DNA of 64,000 nt from NCBI RefSeq assembly GCF_965208925.1, contig NZ_OZ242364.1, positions 620,001 through 684,000 of the forward strand. Reading direction: 5' to 3'. This stretch comes from Poriferisodalis sp965208925. GTDB taxonomy: Bacteria > Actinomycetota > Acidimicrobiia > Acidimicrobiales > Poriferisodalaceae. The translations under genes and the position numbers were made by a program. Every line of letters begins with the position of its first letter. Positions within the stretch are counted from its first letter, which is position 1. The notes under the pieces were generated by a model, which was given only the letters and a program-made list of their open reading frames with translations, made no database searches and had not been told where the DNA came from. Positions 44,658 through 53,217 of this stretch are shown in pieces.

Positions 44658-44675
44658 GTAGAGGCCAGCCTCTAC
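44658..44675. promoter_or_regulatory. 18-bp palindrome, candidate TetR operator
   Basis: GTAGAGGC-CA-GCCTCTAC is a perfect inverted repeat directly before the SD of the deaminase-like gene. A TetR gene lies downstream, 62 bases after that gene. The size and symmetry fit a TetR operator that would block transcription or initiation. Confidence 0.6.
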
Positions 44676-44687
44676 AAGGAGACACGG

Positions 44688-45434
44688 ATGCTCATCGACA
44701 ATCCCGCTGGCGGGTACCGATTCCTCACCGGCATCTCGCCGTTCTCGAGCGGTGTGGTGGCAAACGCAGGCCACGAGGTCGTCCACGCCACGCTCGCCGC
44801 CCAGGTGCCATGGCGCCAGGGGTTCGAGCAGATCGACGCCCATCTGGCCGCTGTCGGGCGGGAACGTCCCGCGCTGTGCGCCATCGAGCTGCGCTGCCCT
44901 GCGCCGTACTCGATGCCCGACTTCATCGACTTCAACGCCGGTTATGTCGAGCTCGTCCGGTCATGGGATCTCTACGTCGGCGATCACAACCCGCTGGCTC
45001 GCACCAACGTCGCCCCCGCGCACGGCCCGCCCGCTGAGCCCGTGCTGCACGCCTTCTCCTACACCGTCGAGGCCGACGACGCCCCCGTCACCTTTGTCGT
45101 GTCGGGAGCCGGTGAGATCCCCGAGGCGTCGCTCGATGACAACGAGATCATCCGCAAGGGCGAGACCGGGCCCGAGGCCATGCGGGAGAAAGCGGCGTTC
45201 GTGGCCGCCACCATGGGCTCTCGCCTGGGGGCCATGGGTGCAGGCTGGCACCTCGTCACCACCACCGACGTGTACACGGTGTTCATGCACGAAGGCCTGC
45301 TGGAAGACGCCGTCATCGGGGCCATGGGGCCGGCGACGCGCCACGGCCTGCGCTGGTACCGATCGCGCCCGCCCGTCATCGATCTCGACTTCGAAATGGA
45401 TGTCCGCGGGATCCGGCACGAAATCACTGTGTGA
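44688..45434 (+). CDS. CnbZ-like (2-aminomuconate deaminase family) protein
   Basis: 248-residue protein with two RidA/YjgF-like halves. It matches my recollection of the CnbZ family (2-amino-5-chloromuconate deaminase) in features such as FLTGISPFSSGVV, PWRQGFEQIDAHL, ARTNVAPAHGPPAEP and the end FEMDVRGIRHE. Characterised members deaminate 2-aminomuconate-type intermediates of aromatic degradation. It has a good SD (AAGGAG) and a palindrome at 44658-44675 just upstream. It is followed by the TetR gene. No other aminomuconate genes are close, so the substrate is unsure. Confidence 0.75.
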   Translation: MLIDNPAGGYRFLTGISPFSSGVVANAGHEVVHATLAAQVPWRQGFEQIDAHLAAVGRERPALCAIELRCPAPYSMPDFIDFNAGYVELVRSWDLYVGDHNPLARTNVAPAHGPPAEPVLHAFSYTVEADDAPVTFVVSGAGEIPEASLDDNEIIRKGETGPEAMREKAAFVAATMGSRLGAMGAGWHLVTTTDVYTVFMHEGLLEDAVIGAMGPATRHGLRWYRSRPPVIDLDFEMDVRGIRHEITV

Positions 45435-45496
45435 AGGAATCCTCACAAGCAACGGTACGCGAGAGAGGAACTTCCTCGGGATCGTATTGACCGGCC

Positions 45497-46165
45497 ATGT
45501 GCGACGGCTACGCTCGGCGGTCAGTGACAGCTGCACAGGACTCTGGGCCTCCCATCCATGAGGAGCTCACCCAACCCAGGCGCAAATCCGAGCGGGTCAC
45601 CGAGGAGCTCCTGGACGCAGCCATAGCGGTATTCGGCGAGCGCGGCTTCGAAGCCGCCACGGTTTCGGCGATTGCCCGCAGATGCGGCATGACGTCCGGC
45701 GCCATTTATGCGCGCTGGGCCAACAAGCACGAGATGTTCGAGGCAGTCGTCGAGCACGCCTCCGCGCAACGCATGCTGCTGCTGATCAAGAGCGTCGATG
45801 CGACCCCGGCCGAGAAGCTCGCCTTGCTCGGCGCCAACCTGCTCAACACCGGGCGCGATGACACACGCAACCTCTGGATCGAAGCATGCGTGAGCGCCAG
45901 TCGAGAAGGAACGAGTGACGCTGCGATTGTCCACGCTCAGGAAGTCGAGGCGAGAGAACTCGGAGAGATCGTGGATGCAGGCAAGGAAGCCGGGCTGATC
46001 GACCCGTCATTGAGCACCGCCTCCATCGTCCTTCTCTGCCAGTCGCTCGGCCTCGGTTCGTTCCTGGCCCTGCGTGTTCAATCCTCCGAGCGGCCACCAC
46101 CGCCCGACGACGAGTGGTCGGCATTGGTGGCTCGGCTCATCAGCGCGATCGGGCCAACCACCTGA
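45497..46165 (+). CDS. TetR-family regulator
   Basis: 222-residue TetR regulator. The HTH (ATVSAIARRCGMTSGAIYARWANK) is within residues 55-80 (quoted in two parts: ATVSAIARRCGM, TSGAIYARWANK); the C-terminal part is the ligand-binding helical domain. The first 25 residues before LTQPRRKSERVTEEL are not conserved-looking, so the true start may be downstream. It most likely controls the preceding deaminase-like gene through the palindrome at 44658. The lipoprotein hydrolase starts 29 bases later. Confidence 0.88.
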   Translation: MCDGYARRSVTAAQDSGPPIHEELTQPRRKSERVTEELLDAAIAVFGERGFEAATVSAIARRCGMTSGAIYARWANKHEMFEAVVEHASAQRMLLLIKSVDATPAEKLALLGANLLNTGRDDTRNLWIEACVSASREGTSDAAIVHAQEVEARELGEIVDAGKEAGLIDPSLSTASIVLLCQSLGLGSFLALRVQSSERPPPPDDEWSALVARLISAIGPTT

Positions 46166-46194
46166 GCCGCCCGGCCGGCCCGAGGCCGGCACGC

Positions 46195-47745
46195 ATGCTC
46201 CCAGCACTGACGGCGCTGCTGGTCGGTGTGATGGCCTTCGCCTGCAGCAGTCCGGGCATTTCGTCGCCGACGACTGCCGGCACGGACCCGATCACGGCCA
46301 TCACGGCAGCGCCGGAACCTCCCGCAACGACAGCTCCCGCAGCGACCACGGAGTTGCCGGCAGTTCCCGCGACCTCAGATCAATCTGAATCCACAGTCGC
46401 CCCAGCGGCCGATATCGGTATCGGCACAGAACTGGTGGGTCGCTGGGAGGGCGTCACCCGCATCGTGGCGCTCGGCGAGTTGCCCTTTGCCGTCGCATTC
46501 GAGCTGTCCGGTGACGAGTTGCTCGCAGCTATGGACATCCAGGGCGGGATCGGACTCGATCTGGTCAACGTCTCGCTCGACGGACGCCATATCCATTTCG
46601 AGCTCGAGTCGCCCTTCGGTCAGGCCATCTGGGACGGGGAAGTGGGCGATGGGGTGATCGACGGCGACTTCAACCAGGCCGACGCGGCGGGGATCTTCCG
46701 ATTGGAGCGCGCTGGCGAGCCCGAGCCGTCGGCGTTCCGCAGCGACGACGTGACGTTCACGAACAGCGACATCGTCCTCGCCGGCCAGGTCACCCTGCCT
46801 GACGGTGACGGGCCGCACCCCGCGGTGGTGCTCATCAGCGGCAGCGGCGACCAGACGCGCGATGTCGACGTGGCCGGCTTCAGGGTCTTTGCGGCGCTTG
46901 CGGAGGAGTTGGCCACCATCGGCATCGCGTCGCTTCGCTACGACGACCGAGGCATCGGCGGATCGTCCGGCGACGGCCTGCAGGCCACCATCGAGGACCG
47001 AGCGGCAGATGTGGCAGCAGCAGTGGACCTGCTCGTCTCCCGAGACGACATCGACGCCAAGCGCATCGGTCTGATCGGCCACAGCGAGGGCGGCATGGTC
47101 GCGCCCTTGGCAGCCAGCCGGTCCGGCCGCGTTGCCTTCGTTGCACTGCTGGCGGCCCCGGCCGTGCCAAGACCCGAGCTGCTCGAGGCCCAGCTGGAGC
47201 TGCTGGAGCTGTCGGGGATGTCTCAGGATCAGATCGAGCAATACCAGGCGGCCCAGCACATGGCCTTCGAGGCGATCTCCACGGGGCAGGGCTGGGAAGA
47301 CGTGGAACGTGCGCTTCGCGCGCTCGCTCGCCAGCAGGTGCAAGAGCTGCCCGAACAAAGCCGCCAAGCTCTGGGCGATCTCGACGAGTACATCGACGTC
47401 GTCGTCAGCCAGGACATGACCGCTTGGCAGAGCCCGTGGTTCGTTTCGACCCTCCAGCACGATTCCGCAGCCGCCATAGCGGCCTTGGACGTTCCCGTGC
47501 TGGCACTGTTCGGCGAGCTGGACACCCAGGTGCGCGCTGGCCCCAACGCGAGCGCCGTGTCCGAAGCGATCGCAGCATCGGACGTGCCCAGCTATGCGAT
47601 CGGGACGGTTCTGGGGGCCAACCATCTGTTCCAGGCAGCCACCACGGGCAGCCCCGACGAGTACGACCTGCTGCGGCCCGAGTTCGCAGCCGACTTCCTG
47701 GCCTTCTTGTTGCCGTGGCTGGCCGAGCAGGTCGGCAGCCGGTAA
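46195..47745 (+). CDS. Alpha/beta-hydrolase lipoprotein
   Basis: 516-residue predicted lipoprotein serine hydrolase. A signal peptide with lipobox MAFACSS is followed by a Thr/Pro/Ala-rich linker (25-80), a beta-rich domain (about 85-180), and an alpha/beta-hydrolase domain. There LISGSGDQTRD, SLRYDDRGIGGSSGDG and GLIGHSEGGMVAP (nucleophile GHSEG) are typical, followed by FGELDTQV (acid) and LGANHLFQAA (histidine). The natural substrate is unknown; an ester or peptide at the cell surface is likely. The ATG at 46195 follows the TetR stop by 29 bases. Confidence 0.85.
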   Translation: MLPALTALLVGVMAFACSSPGISSPTTAGTDPITAITAAPEPPATTAPAATTELPAVPATSDQSESTVAPAADIGIGTELVGRWEGVTRIVALGELPFAVAFELSGDELLAAMDIQGGIGLDLVNVSLDGRHIHFELESPFGQAIWDGEVGDGVIDGDFNQADAAGIFRLERAGEPEPSAFRSDDVTFTNSDIVLAGQVTLPDGDGPHPAVVLISGSGDQTRDVDVAGFRVFAALAEELATIGIASLRYDDRGIGGSSGDGLQATIEDRAADVAAAVDLLVSRDDIDAKRIGLIGHSEGGMVAPLAASRSGRVAFVALLAAPAVPRPELLEAQLELLELSGMSQDQIEQYQAAQHMAFEAISTGQGWEDVERALRALARQQVQELPEQSRQALGDLDEYIDVVVSQDMTAWQSPWFVSTLQHDSAAAIAALDVPVLALFGELDTQVRAGPNASAVSEAIAASDVPSYAIGTVLGANHLFQAATTGSPDEYDLLRPEFAADFLAFLLPWLAEQVGSR

Positions 47746-47803
47746 CAGTCGGCGGTGCAGTGACCTCGCTGAATGCAAGTGGGCATGGCAAGGTGAGCGG
47801 CGC

Positions 47804-48568
47804 ATGACGCCTGCTGAGCTGGAGAAGATCGCTGTTGAGGTCGCCGAGGTTGCAGCCACGTTCCTGCGGGGGGTGGTGGGCACCGGCGAGGCGCTGCGCA
47901 CCAAGTCTTCACCGACCGACGTGGTCACGGCCGTGGACATTCAGTCCGAGGAGCTCATCCGGGGCGAGCTGCTGCGTCGCTGCCCGGGTTCGTCGATCGT
48001 CGGCGAGGAGCTGGGTGACGAAGTCGGTCGCAGCGGCGTCGGCTGGATCGTGGACCCCATCGACGGCACCGTCAACTTCCTGTACGACCTGCCGGTGTTC
48101 GGCGTGAGCATCGCGGCGACCCGTGACGGCACCGTCGTGGCGGGGGCTGTTGCCGACGTTCTGCGCGGCGAGGTGTTCTCGGCCGCACTCGGCTCAGGCG
48201 CTCGTCTGGACGGCTCGCCCATTGCCAGCACGGCACAAGAAAGCCTGGCGCAAGCGCTCGTGGCAACGGGTTTCTCCTACCACGCAGGCAGGCGACGCGA
48301 GCAAACCGCAGCGCTCGCGCGTGTGCTTCCGGCGACCCGCGACGTTCGGGCTTTCGGCTCTGCGGCGCTGCACCTGTGCTGGGTCGCCAACAGTCGCTGC
48401 GACGCCTTCTTCGAGCACGACCTGCGGGTGTACGACTGGGCCGCTGGCGCGTTGATCGCTGCGGAAGCGGGCGCCCGGGTCGAGCTGCCCGACGAGCTCA
48501 ACGACGACCTGGTGTTCGCCGCCAGCCCGACGATCTTCGGGCCGCTGCGGGAGCTGATCGTCGGCTGA
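47804..48568 (+). CDS. Inositol monophosphatase family phosphatase
   Basis: 254-residue Mg-dependent IMPase/SuhB-family enzyme. Metal-binding blocks are visible: IVGEELGDEV (Glu), WIVDPIDGTVNFLYDLP (the family signature DPIDGT) and VYDWAAGALIAAEAGA. It probably hydrolyses inositol-1-phosphate, histidinol phosphate or a similar phosphate ester. The ATG 47804 is chosen; upstream start codons overlap the hydrolase gene. It stands before a small membrane-protein gene. Confidence 0.9.
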   Translation: MTPAELEKIAVEVAEVAATFLRGVVGTGEALRTKSSPTDVVTAVDIQSEELIRGELLRRCPGSSIVGEELGDEVGRSGVGWIVDPIDGTVNFLYDLPVFGVSIAATRDGTVVAGAVADVLRGEVFSAALGSGARLDGSPIASTAQESLAQALVATGFSYHAGRRREQTAALARVLPATRDVRAFGSAALHLCWVANSRCDAFFEHDLRVYDWAAGALIAAEAGARVELPDELNDDLVFAASPTIFGPLRELIVG

Positions 48569-48612
48569 GCGGCTGAGTCCCCGGGCAGAGCCGCCACGCG
48601 TAGCGTGGATGC

Positions 48613-49011
48613 GTGGCCGCGTGGTTGGCGGCGGCAGCCGTGGCGCTTACCCATGGGCTGCTGGCCGTCTTCGTCGTTGTGGGAGCACCGCTGGCGGCGC
48701 GCCGCCAAAGACTGATGCCGTGGTACCTGGCCGTGGTGCTGCCGATTGCGGCCATCAACGTCCCCCGGCTGCCGTGCCCGCTGACGATGTGGGAGAAGGA
48801 CCTGTGGCGCCTCGCACAACAGACGCCCTACCGCGGCGGCTTCATATCGCACTACTTCGTGGAGCCGTTCTACGGCCCGGGCCTGGATGCCAGAGGCGAG
48901 ACGGTGCTGGTCGTCATCGTTGCGGCGTGGTGCCTGGGCTGGCTGGTCTACGCGGCCGCCGCCCGCCTGCGTGCGCGATCGGCTGCACGTTCGACCATGG
49001 CGACGACCTGA
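48613..49011 (+). CDS. DUF2784 family membrane protein
   Basis: 132-residue protein with three to four membrane spans (AAAAVALTHGLLAVFVVVGA; MPWYLAVVLPIAAINV; VLVVIVAAWCLGWLVYAA). The DUF2784 pattern PCPLTMWEKDLW with GGFISHYFVEPFY is present. Function unknown. The GTG start at 48613 begins 45 bases after the IMPase; the next gene, DUF2237, starts 14 bases after its stop. Confidence 0.85.
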   Translation: MAAWLAAAAVALTHGLLAVFVVVGAPLAARRQRLMPWYLAVVLPIAAINVPRLPCPLTMWEKDLWRLAQQTPYRGGFISHYFVEPFYGPGLDARGETVLVVIVAAWCLGWLVYAAAARLRARSAARSTMATT

Positions 49012-49024
49012 GAGACTGGGCGGC

Positions 49025-49396
49025 GTGGCCCAGAACGTTCTCGGCGACGAGCTGCAGCCGTGCTCGTATGACCCGCTGACCGGCTGGTTCCGCGACGGCT
49101 GCTGCAACACCGACTCGGGCGATTTCGGCGTTCACACCGTGTGCGCGGTGATGACGGCGGAGTTCCTGGAGTTCTCGGCCTCGGCCGGCAACGACCTGTC
49201 GACGCCGCAGCCGGCTACGGGCTTCGACGGGCTGAAACCCGGCGACCAGTGGTGCCTGTGCGCCTCACGCTGGACCGAAGCGTTCGAGGCGGGCGTGGCT
49301 CCCCCGGTGGTGCTGGAGTCGACCCATGCCCGCACCCTGGAGTGGGCCAGCCTCAGCGACCTGGAGGAGCACCGGTTCACCGGCAACACGGCTTGA
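49025..49396 (+). CDS. DUF2237 family protein
   Basis: 123-residue cytosolic protein of the DUF2237 family, function unknown. It shows the conserved opening AQNVLGDELQPCSYDPLTGW and RDGCCNT, then HTVCAVMTAEFLEFSASAGN and PGDQWCLCASRWTEAFEAG; the family has five or six conserved cysteines that could bind metal, and they are all here. GTG start. Its stop overlaps the following lipoprotein start as TTGA. Confidence 0.9.
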   Translation: MAQNVLGDELQPCSYDPLTGWFRDGCCNTDSGDFGVHTVCAVMTAEFLEFSASAGNDLSTPQPATGFDGLKPGDQWCLCASRWTEAFEAGVAPPVVLESTHARTLEWASLSDLEEHRFTGNTA

Positions 49397-50007
49397 GGCC
49401 CCGCCGCCAGCTCGCCGGGTTGGTGCGACTCGCTTGTGCGGTGCTGGCTGCAGGACTGGTCTCGGGCTGCACCGGCAGCACAGCGGACGATCTGGCGACC
49501 GACGCTCAGCTCCGGCACCGGCTCGTCGAATGCCTGCACGTCATCGACATGGTCCCCGAGCCTGGTCCTGGCTACGCCGCACATGGTTCGGGCGGCGGAT
49601 TCATCGCGCTGCCGACAGGGATGTTGCAGCTCGGGCGTTCGGGCTCGGAGGGCTCCGGCTACGAGGACTACCGGTTCGCGAAGTTCGGGCTGCTCGTGCG
49701 CCGCGCTCAGCAAGCCTCGCTGGCGATTGCGGCAGCCCCAAGCGACGCTTTCTTGGATTACGGGGACGATGTGCTCGGGCGCGTCGACGCACTGACGGCC
49801 GGTCCCTGCGACTCGCACGGTCCCGCGTGCGACGTCAATTCGGCTGAGTACGTGGGCGGCTGGCCATGTGGCGCCGATCGCGGCGAGTGGATGGTCTGGG
49901 CCGGCGGCATCTGGGTGAATGAACCCGGCTGCGTCGAGGTCGTGGTCTCGTCGCAAGACGAGGAGATTCCCGTACAGCTGGCCGTCGGCGCGCCATGTGG
50001 CGGGTGA
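49393..50007 (+). CDS. Small predicted lipoprotein
   Basis: 204-residue exported lipoprotein with a basic start (RPRRQLAGLVR), hydrophobic stretch and lipobox AAGLVSGC. The mature part has paired cysteines (GPCDSHGPACDV, GGWPCGADRG, EPGCVEV) suggesting disulfides. I do not recognise the family. A TTG start overlapping the DUF2237 stop places the signal peptide correctly. It is probably co-transcribed with DUF2784-DUF2237. Confidence 0.7.
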   Translation: MRPRRQLAGLVRLACAVLAAGLVSGCTGSTADDLATDAQLRHRLVECLHVIDMVPEPGPGYAAHGSGGGFIALPTGMLQLGRSGSEGSGYEDYRFAKFGLLVRRAQQASLAIAAAPSDAFLDYGDDVLGRVDALTAGPCDSHGPACDVNSAEYVGGWPCGADRGEWMVWAGGIWVNEPGCVEVVVSSQDEEIPVQLAVGAPCGG

Positions 50008-50017
50008 GATTGGGTAG

Positions 50018-51190
50018 TCAGTCGCCGATGTAGCGGGCTCGGAAGCGGAATCTGAGGGGCTCTTCGCCGTATTCCTCGAGGGCGTGGGCGATCCAGCCGA
50101 CGGTGCGTGCGATGGCGAAGATGGCCTCGCCGGCCTCAGGCGTCATGTCGGCCAGGTAGGTCAGGCCGCCGAGGGCGAAGTCAACGGTGGCGATGCCCTC
50201 GGTGCGATCAGCTGCGAGGTTGTACACCTCGAGCACCGTTCCGAGGCGCTCGTCGGTGGGCCAGGCGCCGGTCAGGGCTTCGATCAGTGCACCGCAGCGG
50301 GCGTCTCGTCGCTTGAGCGTGACGTGTCCGAACCCGGGCGTGAAGCCCAGGGATCGCTGCGCGTCGCCGAGAGCACGAGGCGCATCGCCGTTGCGCGCAG
50401 CTGCTGCGAGGAGGCGGTGCACCGGGGCACTCGCTGAGCCGTGCAGGCGACCGCCGAGCACGCCGAGACCGGCGGTGATGACCGAGTAGGGGTCAGCACG
50501 CACCGACGCTGCGACTCGGGCGCCCAGCGTGGAGCTCGCCAGGCCGTGCTCTGCCAGGAGCACGAGCGCTCGGTTCAGCGCTGACCGGCGTCGCTGGCTG
50601 GCCTGCCGACGAGCCAAGCGGCACCACAGCGCGTCGGCGACGTTCTCGCCTTGGGGGTTGCAGCGCCGTGGCAGAGATTTGACCATCGCGCAGACGGCTC
50701 GACGTGCCGCAGTGCGCACCGAGGTCGGCGACAGGTCGTCCCGCAGGGGATCTGCGGCGGAGGCCAGTGCGACTCCGATCCGGAGCCGGTCCATGGGGGG
50801 CGTGTGCTGCGGAATCCGGGTGAGCACCTCGTCGAGAGTCTCGTCGGGAGCGGCGACGGACGGCCACGACTCGCCTGGACCCGCCTGCCATATCCGGTCT
50901 GCTGCCTCTTCGAACCTCGACAGCGCTGCATCGGCCACGAGGTCTCGGCCGCGCACGTGCACGCCTTCATCGGTAGGTCGTGCGATGCGGGTCGACACGA
51001 GCGTGGCGAATTCTCCCTCCGGTCGTTGTCGTCGTCGCAGCTGATCGATCTCGGAGGGGTCGAATCGAGACCTGCGGCCATCCGCGTCGAGCGCCCGGTG
51101 CACCAATCCCCTGCTCACGTAGGCATACAGCGTCTCGCGCTTGACGCCGAGGCGTGCAGCTGCCTGCTCGGTCGTCAGCCAATCATCCAT
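50018..51190 (-). CDS. Citrate synthase-like protein with N-terminal DNA-binding domain
   Basis: 390-residue fusion of an excisionase/MerR-type helix-turn-helix (residues 1-60: WLTTEQAAARLGVKRETLYAYVSRG and RSRFDPSEIDQL) with a citrate synthase domain. The three catalytic positions are still present: histidine in GGRLHGSASAP, histidine in FTPGFGHVTL and aspartate in ATVDFALGG. It may therefore be an enzyme, a regulator that senses acetyl-CoA, oxaloacetate or citrate, or both. It is divergent from a standard citrate synthase gene with an AT-rich region of inverted repeats between. Start MDDWLTTEQ. A sequence-sensing regulator of its neighbour is the best guess. Confidence 0.87.
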   Translation of the reverse strand: MDDWLTTEQAAARLGVKRETLYAYVSRGLVHRALDADGRRSRFDPSEIDQLRRRQRPEGEFATLVSTRIARPTDEGVHVRGRDLVADAALSRFEEAADRIWQAGPGESWPSVAAPDETLDEVLTRIPQHTPPMDRLRIGVALASAADPLRDDLSPTSVRTAARRAVCAMVKSLPRRCNPQGENVADALWCRLARRQASQRRRSALNRALVLLAEHGLASSTLGARVAASVRADPYSVITAGLGVLGGRLHGSASAPVHRLLAAAARNGDAPRALGDAQRSLGFTPGFGHVTLKRRDARCGALIEALTGAWPTDERLGTVLEVYNLAADRTEGIATVDFALGGLTYLADMTPEAGEAIFAIARTVGWIAHALEEYGEEPLRFRFRARYIGD

Positions 51191-51240
51191 GCGCTTGATT
51201 CGCCTTCGGTCTGCGACGCCCCGTGTGGAGCGCAGCAACG

Positions 51241-51266
51241 TTGATATTGATCAACATTGTCAATAT
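51241..51266. promoter_or_regulatory. Overlapping inverted repeats between the two citrate synthase genes
   Basis: TTGAT-ATTG-ATCAA and ATATTGA...TCAATAT overlap in one AT-rich block, giving several TTGA half-sites. The block is in the divergent promoter region, 51 bases from one start and 27 from the other. It is the natural binding site for the helix-turn-helix of the 50018 protein. Confidence 0.6.
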
Positions 51267-51292
51267 ATCTTTCGACACCTACGCTCGCTGCC

Positions 51293-52411
51293 ATGAGCAA
51301 CAACGTCGTCCCCGCAGGATCTGTCGCCCCGCCCGGGCTGAAGGGCTTGATCGTGGCCGACACCGCGGTCGGCACAGTCCTTGGCGAGGAAGGCTGGTAC
51401 CACTACCGAGGCCGTGACGCGACCGAGCTCGCCCGCACAGCATCCTTCGAGACAATCGCCAGCCTGCTCATCGACGGCGAGGCGCCGTCTACTGGCTCCG
51501 AAGCGGACTTCGCAGCCGAGCTGTCGGCGCATCGAGAGCTGGATACGGATGCGCTCGACCTCGTCGTCAGGCTGTCGCGCACCGACCTCGACCCGCTCGC
51601 GGTGCTGGCCAGCGTGCTGCCGCTGGTCGTCGACGGGCGTCCGAGCATCGACATGACCCATGCCGAACGCCGGCGCGCGGTGATGCAAGCCATCGGTGCC
51701 GCCCCGACCGTGCTGGGCACGGTCAATCGCGTCCGCTCCGGGGGCGAGCCAGTGACCCCAGACGACCGCACCTCGTACGCAGCGCACTACCTGAGAACGG
51801 CCTTGGGCCATGCACCGCAACCGGCGCACACACGGGCTGTCGAGACGTACCTGGGGCTCACCGCCGAGCACGGGTTCAACGCCTCGGCGTTCACCGCTCG
51901 GGTCATCACCAGCACCGGCGCGTCGGTGGCCGCGGCATTCGTCGGAGCACTCGGCGCGCTGGCGGGACCGTTGCACGGAGGCGCTCCGAGCCGCGTGCTC
52001 GACATGATCGAAGCGATCGGCGACCCAGCATCGGCCCGAACCTGGGCATCCGCCGAGCTGGACGCGGGCCGCAAGCTCATGGGGTTCGGGCATGCCGTCT
52101 ACCGCACAGCAGACCCTCGCTCGGAAACGCTGAAGCAAGTGGCGCTCGAGCTGGGCGGAGAGCTCGTCGAGCGAGCCGTGGCCATCGAAGCGGAACTGCT
52201 CGCATTGCTCGCCCACCACAAACCCGGCGCCGTCATCGTCACCAACGTGGAGTACTACGCCGCAGTGGTGCTGCACCTCGCCGGACTCCCACAAGAGGCC
52301 TTCACGGCCACCTTCACCGCGAGCCGCATCGTGGGCTGGGGCGCCCACATCCTCGAACAAGCCACCGACAACAAGATCATCCGGCCAAGCGCCCGATACA
52401 TCGCATCATGA
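51293..52411 (+). CDS. Citrate / 2-methylcitrate synthase
   Basis: 372-residue citrate synthase of the short (Gram-positive or methylcitrate) type, condensing acetyl-CoA or propionyl-CoA with oxaloacetate. The catalytic residues are in GPLHGGAPSRVL (His), MGFGHAVYRTADPRS (His) and NVEYYAAVVLHLAG (acidic region; Glu-Tyr rather than the common VDFYS). ILEQATDNKIIRPSARYIAS is the standard C-terminus. Start MSNNVVPAG; upstream codons would use promoter sequence. Divergent from the HTH-citrate synthase gene. The citrate versus methylcitrate choice cannot be told from sequence. Confidence 0.9.
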   Translation: MSNNVVPAGSVAPPGLKGLIVADTAVGTVLGEEGWYHYRGRDATELARTASFETIASLLIDGEAPSTGSEADFAAELSAHRELDTDALDLVVRLSRTDLDPLAVLASVLPLVVDGRPSIDMTHAERRRAVMQAIGAAPTVLGTVNRVRSGGEPVTPDDRTSYAAHYLRTALGHAPQPAHTRAVETYLGLTAEHGFNASAFTARVITSTGASVAAAFVGALGALAGPLHGGAPSRVLDMIEAIGDPASARTWASAELDAGRKLMGFGHAVYRTADPRSETLKQVALELGGELVERAVAIEAELLALLAHHKPGAVIVTNVEYYAAVVLHLAGLPQEAFTATFTASRIVGWGAHILEQATDNKIIRPSARYIAS

Positions 52412-52486
52412 GCTGCCCCACCCTCCGTCCTTGATCGCCAAGAAAACCGCTGGAAGCGGGAATCACGCCGGTGTGAACTCCCCCTG

Positions 52487-52837
52487 GTGTGGGAGATCGT
52501 GACGACAGCGGAGTATCGCGATTGGGTGCGATCGCTCGCAGACGACGTCCGTGCTCGGTTGCAGAGAGCCGAGCACCGCCTGATTGAGCAAGGACCGCGC
52601 CTGGGCAGACCGATAGCCGACACCGTCCGAGGCTCGCGATATCGCAACATGAAGGAACTCCGTCCAACCCCGACAATTCGGGCGTTCTATGCACTCGATC
52701 CCCAACAGCGCATCGTGATGCTGTGCGGCGGCGACAAAGCGGCCAGCCAGCAGGGCGAGAGGTGGTACCGGCGAATGATCCGACGGGCAGACCGTCTCTA
52801 TGAAACGCACCTCGCGGCCCATCGGACCAACCCGTGA
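52487..52837 (+). CDS. HigB/RelE-type toxin
   Basis: 116-residue type II toxin of the HigB (phage Gp49-like) group, an mRNA interferase acting on translated mRNA. The features are the start MWEIVTTAEYRDWV, NMKELRPTPTIRAFYALDP (core with basic catalytic residues) and IVMLCGGDKA with C-terminal KWYRRMI-like helix (ERWYRRMIRRADRLY). In this group the toxin usually comes before an HTH antitoxin. The next gene (GTGA overlap) is short and lacks a clear HTH. Confidence 0.85.
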   Translation: MWEIVTTAEYRDWVRSLADDVRARLQRAEHRLIEQGPRLGRPIADTVRGSRYRNMKELRPTPTIRAFYALDPQQRIVMLCGGDKAASQQGERWYRRMIRRADRLYETHLAAHRTNP

Positions 52838-53037
52838 ATGGTGCGTTCGGTGACGTTGCTAGCGTCAGCGTCATGGGCTGGATCCGTCGGCGTCGAAATC
52901 TCCGGTTGCGGCCACTCTCCGAACTGCACGATGAATTCTCGGCGCGACCACACGCCCAATCGATGCTGGACGAGGCAGAAGGTGAATTGGCGAGTCGCGA
53001 GCGCCAGCGGGTTCCGCAGGTGGAGCAGCGGTCCTGA
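52834..53037 (+). CDS. Short partner of the HigB toxin, possibly truncated antitoxin
   Basis: 67-residue protein starting at a GTG that overlaps the toxin stop as GTGA. It contains LRPLSELHDEFSARPHAQ and MLDEAEGELASRERQR, which resemble the N-terminal part of HigA-type antitoxins, but no helix-turn-helix follows. Coding likelihood drops at about 53037. It may be a truncated antitoxin or a small unrelated protein. Other frames after 53037 do not restore an HTH. An ATG at 52873 is an alternative start. Confidence 0.5.
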   Translation: MNGAFGDVASVSVMGWIRRRRNLRLRPLSELHDEFSARPHAQSMLDEAEGELASRERQRVPQVEQRS

Positions 53038-53217
53038 ACACCCAAGCCATCACGGCCTGCGCTCACAGCGCACGCGCTGATCTGAGCCTCGGCGAACTCG
53101 TCAGCCAAGGCGCTCGACTCTTGGATTCGTCTGGAGCCGACACGGCTGGGCGCGGCTGGCCGTCGGCGCCTCGTGCAATGGGCAGGCCCAGTTGACAGAC
53201 CGCGCTCGCTGAGGCGG
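53038..53217. other. Space after HigB module, no gene seen
   Basis: 180 bases with no ORF I would support. A short in-frame stretch of plus-strand codons exists (NTQAITACAHSARADLSLGE) but it has no start signal or family resemblance; it may be antitoxin debris. Confidence 0.4.
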
